Shown: piece by piece, positions 8,377 through 16,475 of the stretch
How positions within the stretch are numbered: position 1 is the first letter of the stretch
How the letters are laid out: each line of letters begins with the position of its first letter
DNA from: Labilithrix sp.
Lineage (GTDB): Bacteria > Myxococcota_A > Polyangia > Polyangiales > Polyangiaceae
Direction: 5' to 3'
Assembly: GCA_019637105.1 (NCBI GenBank)
Contig: JAHBWF010000059.1
Span: 1 to 43,248 of the forward strand
DNA length: 43,248 nt
Made by a program: the position numbers and the translations under genes
The notes under the pieces: generated by a model
What the model was told of the DNA's origin: nothing
Database searches by the model: none
What the model saw: the letters and a program-made list of their open reading frames with translations, nothing else

Positions 8377-9204
8377 GTGGCCCGTTCCCTCCTGGCCGTC
8401 AGCGACCTCCACGTTCGCCAGCCCCAGAACCGGCGGTTCATCGAGGAGATCGCGCGCGCGCGCCCCGCGAAGACGCCCGACTGGCTCGTGCTCGGCGGCG
8501 ATCTCGGCGAGTCGGAGAAGGACCTCGAGCTCGTCTTCGAGACGCTCGCGCCGAAGTTCGAGCGCCTCGTGTGGGTCCCCGGCAACCACGAGCTCTGGAC
8601 CGTCGAGAAGGACGGTCCGCGCGGAGAGGAGCGCTACCAGCGGCTCGTCGACACGTGCCGGCGCTACGGCGTCCTGTCTCCGGAGGATCCGTACGAGCGA
8701 TGGCCCGGCGACGGCCCGCCGATCGTCGTCGCGCCGCTCTTCCTCCTCTACGACTACTCGTTCCGCCCCGACGACGTCCCGGCCGAGGGCGCGCTCGCGT
8801 GGGCGGCCGAGCACGGGATCGTCTGCACCGACGAGTACGTCCTCCACCCCGATCCCCACCCGAGCCGCGGCGCGTGGTGCGCGTCGCGCGTGCGCGCGAC
8901 CGAGGCGCGGCTCGCGGCGCTGCCGCCGGACGTCTCGACCATCCTCGTCAACCACTTCCCGCTCCGCCGCGAGCACGCGCGGCTCCCGCTCGTCCCGCGC
9001 TTCTCGCTCTGGTGCGGCACGCGCCTGACCGAAGACTGGCACGTCCGCTTCCGCGCGAAGGCCGTCGTGTTCGGGCACCTCCACATCCGCCAGCGGCGCG
9101 AGCTCGACGGCGTCGTGTTCCACGAGGTCTCGCTCGGCTACCGCCGCCAATGGGATCCGAGCGATCCCGAGCGGTACCTCCGCCGGGTGTGGCCGGCGAG
9201 CTGA
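8377..9204 (+). CDS. calcineurin-like metallophosphoesterase
   Basis: A 275-residue cytoplasmic protein with the five metal-binding motifs of the calcineurin-like fold: SDLH at residues 9-12, GGDLGE from 40, GNHE at 69-72, NHFP near 192 and GHLH near 231. These residues hold a dinuclear metal centre that hydrolyses phosphoesters. The family includes nucleotidases, phosphodiesterases and phosphatases, and the substrate cannot be chosen from motifs alone. The start is GTG at 8377, directly at the family's N-terminal strand and after a good ribosome site. It begins 16 bases after the protease stop, so the two may be co-transcribed, although no functional link is evident. It converges with a histidine kinase gene 9 bases further on. 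Confidence 0.9.
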   Translation: MARSLLAVSDLHVRQPQNRRFIEEIARARPAKTPDWLVLGGDLGESEKDLELVFETLAPKFERLVWVPGNHELWTVEKDGPRGEERYQRLVDTCRRYGVLSPEDPYERWPGDGPPIVVAPLFLLYDYSFRPDDVPAEGALAWAAEHGIVCTDEYVLHPDPHPSRGAWCASRVRATEARLAALPPDVSTILVNHFPLRREHARLPLVPRFSLWCGTRLTEDWHVRFRAKAVVFGHLHIRQRRELDGVVFHEVSLGYRRQWDPSDPERYLRRVWPAS

Positions 9205-9213
9205 GCGCCCCGG

Positions 9214-10767
9214 TCAGCTCGCCGGCAGGCGGATCTGGAAGCGCGCGCCGCTCGGCACGTCGACGCACGCGATCCTGCCGCCGTGCGCCTCGATGAAGCG
9301 TCGCGCGGTGACGAGGCCGAGCCCGATCCCCATCGGCTTCGTGCTGTGGAGGGGCTCGAACAGGTGCGCGCGCACCTGCGGGCTGATCCCGACGCCCGTG
9401 TCGCTGACCGTGATCACGATCTCGTCGTCGGCCAGCTGGAGCTCCATCGAGAGCTCGCCGCCGTCGGGCATGGCGTCGACGGCGTTGCGCACGAGGTTGG
9501 CGATGGCGCCCTGGAGCTGATCGGCGTCGACCTCGCTCACGACCGCGTCCACGGTCGGGAGCACGCGCACGACGCGCACGTTGGGCGGGATCCAGTCGGA
9601 GTCGAGGATGCGCTCGAGCAGATCGACGATCGACGCGGGGTGACGGTCGGGCGTGCGGACGCGCGCGTAGTCGAGCAGGCCCGTGATGATGATGTTCGCG
9701 TGCCGGACCTCGTCGTGGATGATCCGGATGGCGTCTTCGACGTTCTGATGCTGGTCCGGGGAGAGGTGCCGCTTCAGCACGTAGCTCGCGTTCATGATCG
9801 CGGCGAGCGGGTTGCGGATCTGATGCGCGACGCCGCCGGCGAGCTGGCCGAGCACCGCGAGGCGCTCCTGGCGGACGAGGTTCTCCTGCGCCTCGGCGAG
9901 CTCGGCGGTGCGCGCGAGGACGCGGCGCTCGAGCTCGTCGTTCGTCGAGCGCATCGCCTCTTCGATCTGCTTGCGCTCCGTGATGTCGCGCGCGACCCCG
10001 GTCGTGCCGATGACCTTGCCCTCGTCGTCGACGATGCACGTCTTGAAGGTCTCGAGCCAGAGGCGCTGGCCCGTCGCGTCGACGAAGGGCTCCTCCAGGC
10101 GCTTGTGGAGGCGCGTCCGCATGACCTCCTCGTCGTCCGCGCGGTAGCGCGTGGCGAGGTCCTCCGGCCACAGGTCGTCGTCGTGGAGGCCGACGACGTC
10201 GTCGGGCGAGGTGCGCCCGGCGTAGGTGGCGAGCGGCTGGTTCACGAGCAGGTAGCGCCCGCGCTCGTCCTTGAGCCACGCCATGTCCGGGAGGTTGTCG
10301 AGGATCGCCTTCTTCTGCCGGACGCCCTCGCGGAGCTGCGCCTCCTGCTGTCGGGTCACCGAGACGTCTCGGAGAATGCAGGCTCCGCCGCGGATGCGCC
10401 CCGCCGAGTCACGGAGCGGCGTCGCGCTGACGAGGATGTGGATCCCGCCGGGGACCGCGTGGTTCCGCACGAACATCCCGACGTCGCGGACGTCCTCGCC
10501 GTTGTGGAGCGCGCGGAAGAGCGGGACCTCGTCGGGGGGGAAGGCCGTCCGTTCGTCGGGGAGGAAGAGACCGTGGTTCTTGCTCCACTCGAGCGGGTCG
10601 GCGACGAGCCCCCGGAGCCCGATCAGTCGCTCCGCCGCCGGGTTGCGGTAGACCAGGCGCGCGCGCTCGTCGACGATGATCAGCGCGTCGCTGATGCCGG
10701 CGACGGCGTCGAACACCCAGGCGCGTTCGGAGGCCTCCGGCGCGCTGTCGGCGCGTCTGTCCAACAC
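9214..10767 (-). CDS. PAS-domain sensor histidine kinase
   Basis: A 517-residue kinase without membrane segments, so probably a cytosolic sensor. Order: PAS (about 18-138), PAS with PAC (about 150-268, ending in GVARDITERKQ), a short coiled coil (270-305), a HisKA dimerisation domain with His315 in GGVAHQIRNPL, and a HATPase domain. The latter has the N box LVRNAVDAMPDG, DTGVGI, and GIGLGLVTARRFIEAHGG. The kinase has no receiver domain and no adjacent regulator gene, so it is an orphan whose partner lies elsewhere. The start is GTG at 10767 after a G-rich run. It is read in the same direction as cydAB but starts 46 bases after the cydB stop, so read-through from the oxidase operon is possible. 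Confidence 0.93.
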   Translation of the reverse strand: MLDRRADSAPEASERAWVFDAVAGISDALIIVDERARLVYRNPAAERLIGLRGLVADPLEWSKNHGLFLPDERTAFPPDEVPLFRALHNGEDVRDVGMFVRNHAVPGGIHILVSATPLRDSAGRIRGGACILRDVSVTRQQEAQLREGVRQKKAILDNLPDMAWLKDERGRYLLVNQPLATYAGRTSPDDVVGLHDDDLWPEDLATRYRADDEEVMRTRLHKRLEEPFVDATGQRLWLETFKTCIVDDEGKVIGTTGVARDITERKQIEEAMRSTNDELERRVLARTAELAEAQENLVRQERLAVLGQLAGGVAHQIRNPLAAIMNASYVLKRHLSPDQHQNVEDAIRIIHDEVRHANIIITGLLDYARVRTPDRHPASIVDLLERILDSDWIPPNVRVVRVLPTVDAVVSEVDADQLQGAIANLVRNAVDAMPDGGELSMELQLADDEIVITVSDTGVGISPQVRAHLFEPLHSTKPMGIGLGLVTARRFIEAHGGRIACVDVPSGARFQIRLPAS

Positions 10768-10813
10768 CCCCGGATGTTACCGCAACTCCCAGCGCCGTGC
10801 GCCTCGCCCGACC

Positions 10814-11881
10814 TCAACCGCGAGACGAGCGCGGCGCTCGCGGCGCCGTCCCGCGATCGAGGAGGCGGCGGTGGGCGTACACCGAGTAACCCACGACCGC
10901 CGCCATGCCGGGCAGCCACCACGCGAGCCCCACGCCGAGCGCGTACGGCGACGCGGCGGCGTCCGCCAGGAGCACGCTCCGCCCCGGATCGCGCGCGACG
11001 AGCCCGTAGGGATGGATGGCGACGCAAGCGCAGCCGAAGAGGCCGACGAGCGCCGCCGACGAGCCGTGGAACGCGCGTCCGAAGCGCCCGCGACGCGCGG
11101 CGAGCGCGGAGGAGGCCAGGCCGCCGGCCGCCACGAGCGCGAAGACGCCTTCGTACGGCCGCTCGCGCAGGCTCCGAGCGATGTTCGGCTGTACGGCGAA
11201 CGTCGCGAGCGTGGCGACGACCGCGAGCGCGACGCTCGGCGCGACCAGGAGCCCGGCGAGCCGAGCCGCGCGGGCGCCCACGCGGCGCGCCGCGTCGTCG
11301 GCGTCGTCGGCGCGGGCCCGCAGCCGGAGCGCGCCGTGGCGAGCGAGGAGCACCACCGCCGTCGCGCCGACGAGCAGCGTGTACCAGTCCAGGATCCCGA
11401 CGTCGTCGCCCGCGCGGAAGGTCGTCCAGAGCGGCGCGAAGAAGTCGCCGCGCTCGTCGACGGAGACGCCGCGGACGACGTTGCCCAGCGCCGCGCCGAA
11501 GAAGAGGACGAGCAGCGCGCTCGAGACGAAGAACACGCCGTCCCAGAGCTGGTTCCACAGCGGCTGGTCGAGCTTGTGCCGCATCTCGATCCCGAGCCCG
11601 CGCCCGATGAGGAGCCAGAGCACGATCATCACGGGCAGGTAGAAGCCGCTCACGAACGCCGGAAAGAGGCGAGGGAAGGCGAGGTAGAGCGTCGCCCCGC
11701 CGGCGACGAGGTACACCTCGTTGCCGTCCCAGTAGGGGAGGATCGTGTGGAGCACGGCGCGGCGCTCGGCGTCGCTCCTCGCGACGAACGGCGAGACGAC
11801 CCCGGCGCCGAGGTCGTAGCCGTCGAGCACGACGTAGGCCGCGAACATCGCGCAGACGAGGACGAACCAGAGGTCGACCAT
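10814..11881 (-). CDS. cydB: cytochrome bd ubiquinol oxidase subunit II
   Basis: A 355-residue membrane protein with the CydB signature YVVLDGYDLGAG near residue 20, followed by FVARSDAERRAVLHTILPYWDGNE (split here: ILPYWDGNEVYLV), typical of the family, and about eight membrane segments. It pairs with CydA to form the quinol-oxidising bd terminal oxidase in the inner membrane, which reduces oxygen to water without pumping protons. The ATG at 11881 shares one base with the cydA stop (TGATG), so the two are translationally coupled. Length and hydrophobic pattern are normal. No cydX-like small gene or cydDC assembly exporter is visible next to it. Confidence 0.93.
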   Translation of the reverse strand: MVDLWFVLVCAMFAAYVVLDGYDLGAGVVSPFVARSDAERRAVLHTILPYWDGNEVYLVAGGATLYLAFPRLFPAFVSGFYLPVMIVLWLLIGRGLGIEMRHKLDQPLWNQLWDGVFFVSSALLVLFFGAALGNVVRGVSVDERGDFFAPLWTTFRAGDDVGILDWYTLLVGATAVVLLARHGALRLRARADDADDAARRVGARAARLAGLLVAPSVALAVVATLATFAVQPNIARSLRERPYEGVFALVAAGGLASSALAARRGRFGRAFHGSSAALVGLFGCACVAIHPYGLVARDPGRSVLLADAAASPYALGVGLAWWLPGMAAVVGYSVYAHRRLLDRGTAPRAPRSSRG

Positions 11882-13254
11882 CAGGCGTGCCCCTCGCTCG
11901 GCTCTCCGTTCGCGGCGGACGGGGGCGACGTCGCGAGCGGCTTCGGTCCGTCGGAGACGATGCGGTACGCGACGAACGCGAACAGCAGCGAGAGCAGGAC
12001 GTAGATCCCCATGAAGCCGAGGAGCGTGAAGAGCGCGTTGCCGGCCGACACGTTCGCCGAGTATCCCTTCTCGGTCCGCATGATCCCGTAGACGAGCCAC
12101 GGCTGCCGTCCGAGCTCCGCGGTCATCCACCCGGCCGTGTTCGCGACGTAAGGGAGCGGCGAGGCGAGCATCAGCGCCCAGAGGAGCGGGCGGGCGCGCG
12201 GGCCGAAGAGGCGCCCCTTGCGGAGGAGCGCGGCGCTCGTCCCCATGAGCGCGATGAAGATGGTCCCGAGGCCCACCATCACGTGGTACGCGTAGTAGAG
12301 GAGCGGGACGTTGTCCGGCCACTCGTCCCGGTCGAACGACGTGAGGCCCTCGATCCGCGCGTCCCAGCGCTGGTGGGTCATGAAGCTCAGCGCGCGCGGT
12401 ATCCGGATCGGGTTGTCGACCCTGAGCTGCTCGACGTCGGGTTGACCGATGAGCGTGAGCGCGGCGCCGTCCTCGGTGTGGAAGTGGCCCTCCATCGCGG
12501 CGAACGTGATCGGCTGGTGCTTCGCGAGGAGGCGCGCGTGGAGATCACCGGTGGGCAGCGCCATCATGATCGACGCGACGACGCCGACGCCGACGCCGAC
12601 CCGCAGGAAGGTCTTCGCGTGCTCCACGTGTCGCCCCTGGAGCAGGTAGAACGCGCCGGCCGCGGCCATCACGAAGGACGCCGTCACGACCGAGCCGGTC
12701 ATCGTGTGGCTGTACTGAACCCACGCCCACGGGTTGCCGAGGTAGTCGGCGAGGCTCGCCAGGCGGACGACGCCGTCGTCGCCGACGACGTGGCCGACGG
12801 GGTGCTGCATGAACGCGTTGGTCGTGACGATGAAGTAACCGGAGAGCCACGAGCCGGCCATCACGACCACGGCCATCGCCAGGTGCGTCCGCGGCGCCAT
12901 CCACTTCTCGCCGAAGAGGAACAAGTAGAGGAAGGTCGACTCGAGGAAGAACGCGATGACGCCCTCCATCGCGAGCGTCTGTCCGATGACGCCGCCGGTC
13001 GCGTGGGCGAACCTCGACCAGCCGGCGCCGATCTGGAACTCCAGCGGGATCCCGGTGACCACGCCCATCACGAACGTCAGCCCGAAGACGCGCCCCCAGA
13101 ACCGCGCCGCGTCGCCCGCGACCGCGTCCCCGCGGACGCTCTTCACCTTCAGGATCACGATGAGGAGGCCGAGGCCCATCGTGAGCTGAGGGAAGAGATA
13201 GTGGTAGACGATGCTGAAGGCGAAATGCAGCCTGTGCGCCGTGAGGGCGGTCAT
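11881..13254 (-). CDS. cydA: cytochrome bd ubiquinol oxidase subunit I
   Basis: A 457-residue haem-bearing subunit. Comparison with the E. coli protein identifies the key residues. His18 (VYHYLF) is the ligand equivalent to His19. Glu97 and Glu105 (MEGVIAFFLEST) lie on the proton path. His183 and Met326 (YHVMVGLG) are the haem b558 ligands. Glu380 in WMTAELGRQPW is near haem b595. The quinol-binding loop between about 240 and 320 is short, so this is the short-Q-loop class (cyanide-insensitive oxidase-like) rather than the long-loop E. coli CydA. It is the first gene of the cydAB operon. A promoter is expected in the 91-base gap shared with the divergent gene at 13346, but no motif was recognised. 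Confidence 0.95.
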   Translation of the reverse strand: MTALTAHRLHFAFSIVYHYLFPQLTMGLGLLIVILKVKSVRGDAVAGDAARFWGRVFGLTFVMGVVTGIPLEFQIGAGWSRFAHATGGVIGQTLAMEGVIAFFLESTFLYLFLFGEKWMAPRTHLAMAVVVMAGSWLSGYFIVTTNAFMQHPVGHVVGDDGVVRLASLADYLGNPWAWVQYSHTMTGSVVTASFVMAAAGAFYLLQGRHVEHAKTFLRVGVGVGVVASIMMALPTGDLHARLLAKHQPITFAAMEGHFHTEDGAALTLIGQPDVEQLRVDNPIRIPRALSFMTHQRWDARIEGLTSFDRDEWPDNVPLLYYAYHVMVGLGTIFIALMGTSAALLRKGRLFGPRARPLLWALMLASPLPYVANTAGWMTAELGRQPWLVYGIMRTEKGYSANVSAGNALFTLLGFMGIYVLLSLLFAFVAYRIVSDGPKPLATSPPSAANGEPSEGHA

Positions 13255-13330
13255 CCGCCGGAGGTTCTAGGGTCGACCGATCGGGCGCGCAACGCCGAAC
13301 GCGCGACGCGAAGGTCGGATAGGATGGCGG

Positions 13331-13339
13331 GGAGGGAGG
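13331..13339 (+). promoter_or_regulatory. ribosome binding site for GTG start at 13346
   Basis: GGAGGGAGG lies six bases before the GTG at 13346, which strongly supports that start. Confidence 0.6.
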
Positions 13340-13345
13340 CACCAC

Positions 13346-13984
13346 GTGGGCCAGGAGATCAACACGCAGCTGCGTTTGGACGGTCGCATCATCGACGTCA
13401 CCGCCCTTCTCGAGTCCGACTCGCTCGTCTTCCGCGGCGGCGCGACGATGACGATCCCGTTCGCCGAGATGTTCTCCGTCGAGGCGAGCTCCGGATGGCT
13501 CGAGCTGAAGACTCCGCGCGGTCTCGTCCTGCTCGAGCTCGGGCCCAAGGCCGAGGTCTGGCGCGAGAAGATCAAGAACCCCCGCGCGCTCGTCGAGAAG
13601 CTCGGCCTGGACGCGACGAAGAAGGTCTGCGTCGCCGGCAAGCTGGACGCCGACCTCCGCGCGGACATCGAAGCGTCGGGGGCCAAGGTCGCGAAGAGCG
13701 CGCGCGGCAAGGGCTTCGACGTCGTCTTCCTCGCGGCGAACGCCAAGAAGGACCTCGAGAAGCTGCCGGCGATCAAGGAGACGATCGTGCCCGACGGCGC
13801 CGTCTGGATCGTCTACCCGAAGGCGACGGCGACCGGCATCAAGCTCGATCCGGAGCTCACCGAGCGGGCGGTCCTCACGGCGGGGCGGACGCTCACCCTC
13901 ACGGACAACAAGCAGGTGAAGATCAGCGAGGATCTCACCGCCGTGCGGTTCGTGATCCCCGTCGCGTACCGGAAGAAGAAGTAG
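13346..13984 (+). CDS. uncharacterised two-part protein, C-terminal half DUF3052-like
   Basis: A 212-residue soluble protein of unknown role. Residues 1-78 look like a small beta-rich domain (VTALLESDSLVFRGG, MTIPFAEMFSVEA). Residues 85-210 look like a small alpha/beta domain. This half starts LVEKLGLDATKKVCVAGKL and contains FDVVFLAA, a central DGAVWIVYPK strand, and a final VRFVIPVAYRKKK. The pattern resembles DUF3052-type proteins that follow bacterial transcription-related domains, but this is a weak assignment. A strong ribosome site supports the GTG start. It is divergent from cydA with 91 bases between them and ends one base before the stop of the convergent peptidase gene. No membrane segment or signal peptide is seen. 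Confidence 0.8.
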   Translation: MGQEINTQLRLDGRIIDVTALLESDSLVFRGGATMTIPFAEMFSVEASSGWLELKTPRGLVLLELGPKAEVWREKIKNPRALVEKLGLDATKKVCVAGKLDADLRADIEASGAKVAKSARGKGFDVVFLAANAKKDLEKLPAIKETIVPDGAVWIVYPKATATGIKLDPELTERAVLTAGRTLTLTDNKQVKISEDLTAVRFVIPVAYRKKK

Positions 13985-13985
13985 C

Positions 13986-15062
13986 TCAGCGCCGTCGGCG
14001 CCGGGCGAGGCCGGCGCCGGCGAGGCCGAGCCCGAAGGCCGCCAGGAGCGAGCCGCGGGCGTTCGCGCCCGGCGACACAGCGCAGCCCTGCTCGGCGCCG
14101 GGCGCCGTCGGGACGTCGAGGGTCGCGCTGGCCGTCGTGCGCTCTTCGTCGGCGGCGGCGGAGGGGGCCCAGGGGCCGTCGATCGCCGGTTCGGTGGCGT
14201 CGGGGATCGCGTCCGGCTCCTGCTCGTCGTCCAGGCCCTGCTCGTCGTCCAGGCCCTCCTCGGGGAAGTCGTCCATGGACCCGGACATCGTCTGCGCGCA
14301 GGACGCGCCCTTCGCGAAGCCTCCGACCGGCGACTTCGCGAGCCGCGCCTCGGTCTGCGGTCCGTACGCGCCGTCCTCGGCGATCTTGTCGTTGGGGTTG
14401 TTCCGGTTCCACAGGCGCTGGAAGGCCCGGACCGAGAGGCCGCTCATGGCGACCGTGCCGCCGCCGCGGAAGTCGAAGTGCACGGGGTCGCTCGAGCCCA
14501 GCCAGCGGAAGCCCTTGCTGGTCATCGCCGAGCGCCACGCGGCGTTGTTCGAGATGTCGACGGCGATGCCGGACTCGTGGTTGCTCGTCCCGGGCTTGGC
14601 GGCGAGGCCGATGCCGCAGCGCTTCGTCTGGTACCAGCGGTAGAGCAGGTACTGCTGCGGGAGCGCGCGGAGGCCGGAGTTGATCGAGAGGGTGACGCCG
14701 CGGGCCTTCTGCGCGGCGATGAGCGCGTTGGCCGCGGGGGTCTGGAGATAGGGGAAGACGGCGGCGCCGAGGGCGAGGCCGGCGGTGCCGTCGATGCGCT
14801 TCATCGACCCCGGCTTCAGGCACTGGATCTCCTGCACGAGCTGCAGCGAGAGCTCCTTCACCGACGTGGTCGAGCAGCTCCCGGAGACGGCCGCGGAGAC
14901 GGGAGACGACGCGGTGAGCTCGCTCGAGACCGTCCCGACGTTCTCCTCGTCGGCCTCGTGGGCGTGGTGGTCCTCGACGGCGTCGAGCTCGTCGTCCGCG
15001 CCCGAGCAGGCGGCGGCGAAGAGCGGGAGCAGCATCCACGCGGCGTGACGGAGCGAGGCCAT
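13986..15062 (-). CDS. exported M15 (VanY-like) D-Ala-D-Ala carboxypeptidase with MYXO-CTERM tail
   Basis: A 358-residue exported protein. The N-terminal signal ends in a lipobox-like FAAACS (Cys19). A linker rich in His/Asp/Glu follows. The M15 zinc peptidase domain is at about 66-200 with the complete metal set: His162 and Asp169 in SNHESGIAVD and His195 in DPVHFDF. Residues about 205-245 (VRAFQRLWNRNNPND, DGAYGPQTEARL) form a peptidoglycan-binding-like motif. An acidic linker with a duplicated GLDDEQ follows, then GCAVSPG, a hydrophobic run and RRRRR, a MYXO-CTERM signal. It is predicted to trim peptidoglycan stem peptides outside the inner membrane. The ATG at 15062 was chosen because it opens the signal peptide; in-frame ATGs exist upstream. 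It is divergent from the M10-like peptidase gene. Confidence 0.88.
   Translation of the reverse strand: MASLRHAAWMLLPLFAAACSGADDELDAVEDHHAHEADEENVGTVSSELTASSPVSAAVSGSCSTTSVKELSLQLVQEIQCLKPGSMKRIDGTAGLALGAAVFPYLQTPAANALIAAQKARGVTLSINSGLRALPQQYLLYRWYQTKRCGIGLAAKPGTSNHESGIAVDISNNAAWRSAMTSKGFRWLGSSDPVHFDFRGGGTVAMSGLSVRAFQRLWNRNNPNDKIAEDGAYGPQTEARLAKSPVGGFAKGASCAQTMSGSMDDFPEEGLDDEQGLDDEQEPDAIPDATEPAIDGPWAPSAAADEERTTASATLDVPTAPGAEQGCAVSPGANARGSLLAAFGLGLAGAGLARRRRR
14220..14255. repeat. two tandem 18-bp units encoding GLDDEQ repeats
   Basis: An exact direct duplication inside the linker of the M15 peptidase gene; it doubles the acidic hexapeptide GLDDEQ without changing the frame. Confidence 0.8.
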
Positions 15063-15446
15063 GTGGCGGAGGCCACTGCATCGATCGGGCCGCGCGACCA
15101 TCGCTCCTCGCCGCTCATCCGCCGTATGTGTATGCAATCACGGATCTTCCGTCGATTTGACGAGGCGAAAGTCACCTCAAAGGTGCGCGTCGAGCGGCGG
15201 ACTCCGACATCCTCGCGCGCGCTCGCGATGGCGGGGCGCGAGCCCGCGCGACGTCGCGAGGGCTCGCGAGCGAACGGCCGGTGATCGGAGGCGTCATGGA
15301 TCGCGTCGTCCGGGATGCCCAAACCTGAGTCGAGGTGGGAGAAGACACCGCGCCCGGCGCGCGCGGCGAAATCGCGCGGGGACGACCGCCGGCGCGCGTC
15401 GGCGTCTCGCGGTATGCTCGATGCACTTCGTCTCGAGCTTCTCGTA
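15063..15446. other. divergent intergenic region between two peptidase genes
   Basis: 384 bases between the M15 gene (minus) and the metzincin gene (plus). The part from about 15115 to 15185 is clearly more AT-rich than the surroundings and is a likely place for the two promoters. No gene was recognised; short open frames here lack coding character. Confidence 0.5.
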
Positions 15447-16316
15447 ATGCCCAAGTCACGCGCGTCCTCGGCCGTCCTCGTGTCGGCGCTCTGCCTCGTC
15501 GTCGCGCGCGACGCCTCCGCGTTCTGCCGCACCACGACGTGCGACCCGAACAACCCGGACGACGAGTGCCGGCGCAACGAGAACGGGTGCGTCCGCGACG
15601 GAGTCCCGATCAAGTGGAGCGAGCTGCCGATCGTCTATCGCTTCCACGGCGACGTCTCGAGCAAGCTCGATCCCTCGGGCGCGCGCACGGCGGTCCGCAA
15701 CGCCTTCGACGCGTGGGAGAACGTCGAGTGCGCGCGCGGGCGCACGTCGCTTCGCTTCCGCGAGGGCAGCGACATCAAGCGGAACAAGCCGCTCGGCAAG
15801 AAGGAGGCGGCCGACAAGTTCGGCATCTTCTTCCGCGACGACGAGTGGCCTCACGACGACGCGGAGGAGTCGCTCGCGCTCACGACGCAGATCTACGGCA
15901 AGACGTCGGGCACGATCGACTACGCCGACATCGAGATCAACACCGCGGACACGGACTTCCGGCTGAGCGACGACGAGGGCTCGACGAAGATCGATCTCCA
16001 GGCGGTGGTGACCCACGAGGTGGGGCACTACATCGGCCTCGCGCACAGCAACGATCCCGACTCGATCATGGTGGCGCGCTACTGCGCCTCCGCCGATCGA
16101 TGCGGTCAGAGCACGGACGTCGCGCGCGGCCTCTCGGAGGACGACCGGAGGGCCGTCTGCACGGTCTACCCGCCGAGCTCCGGGGCCGCGGCCGAGCCGG
16201 CGTCGGCCGGGTGCGCGCAGGGCGGCTCCGCCCACCCCGCCGAGGCCGTCGTGCTCGGCGGCCTCGTCTTCCTCGGCTGCGCGCTCGCGCGGCGCCGCGC
16301 GCCGCGGCCGGCGTAG
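15447..16316 (+). CDS. exported matrixin-like (M10) zinc metalloprotease with MYXO-CTERM-type tail
   Basis: A 289-residue secreted metzincin. The signal peptide covers about 1-25 (ending DASAFC). A Cys-rich segment (CRTTTCDPNNPDDEC) follows. The catalytic domain has the elongated zinc motif HEVGHYIGLAH, giving His190, Glu191, His194 and His200, and a Met-turn at Met208 (DSIM). The tail carries GCAQGGS, a hydrophobic stretch and ARRRAPRPA, which fits MYXO-CTERM. The ATG at 15447 gives the signal peptide; an in-frame ATG 132 bases upstream would add an Arg-rich non-signal leader and was not chosen. It is transcribed away from the M15 peptidase. The substrate is unknown; wall or prey proteins are possible. 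Confidence 0.88.
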   Translation: MPKSRASSAVLVSALCLVVARDASAFCRTTTCDPNNPDDECRRNENGCVRDGVPIKWSELPIVYRFHGDVSSKLDPSGARTAVRNAFDAWENVECARGRTSLRFREGSDIKRNKPLGKKEAADKFGIFFRDDEWPHDDAEESLALTTQIYGKTSGTIDYADIEINTADTDFRLSDDEGSTKIDLQAVVTHEVGHYIGLAHSNDPDSIMVARYCASADRCGQSTDVARGLSEDDRRAVCTVYPPSSGAAAEPASAGCAQGGSAHPAEAVVLGGLVFLGCALARRRAPRPA

Positions 16317-16475
16317 CGGGCGCTCCGGCCCCGGCGAGCGCCCGAGCTCCGAGCCCCGGGGGCCGGCCTCGTCGTCGGCAGAGTTCCGCGGTCGGTCATG
16401 GGCCGGCGCCGGCTGGTCGGAAGGCCCGACAAGCGCGTTGTGTCGAGCGCCGGCACCGCCGACCATTCACGCGCG

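Noticed and set aside
5648-9028. A very long open frame on the plus strand running across the ArsB-like gene and the protease
   Set aside because: It is rich in Arg, Gly and Ala, has no domain, and overlaps genes with clear motifs; at this GC content, antisense and shifted frames stay open by chance.
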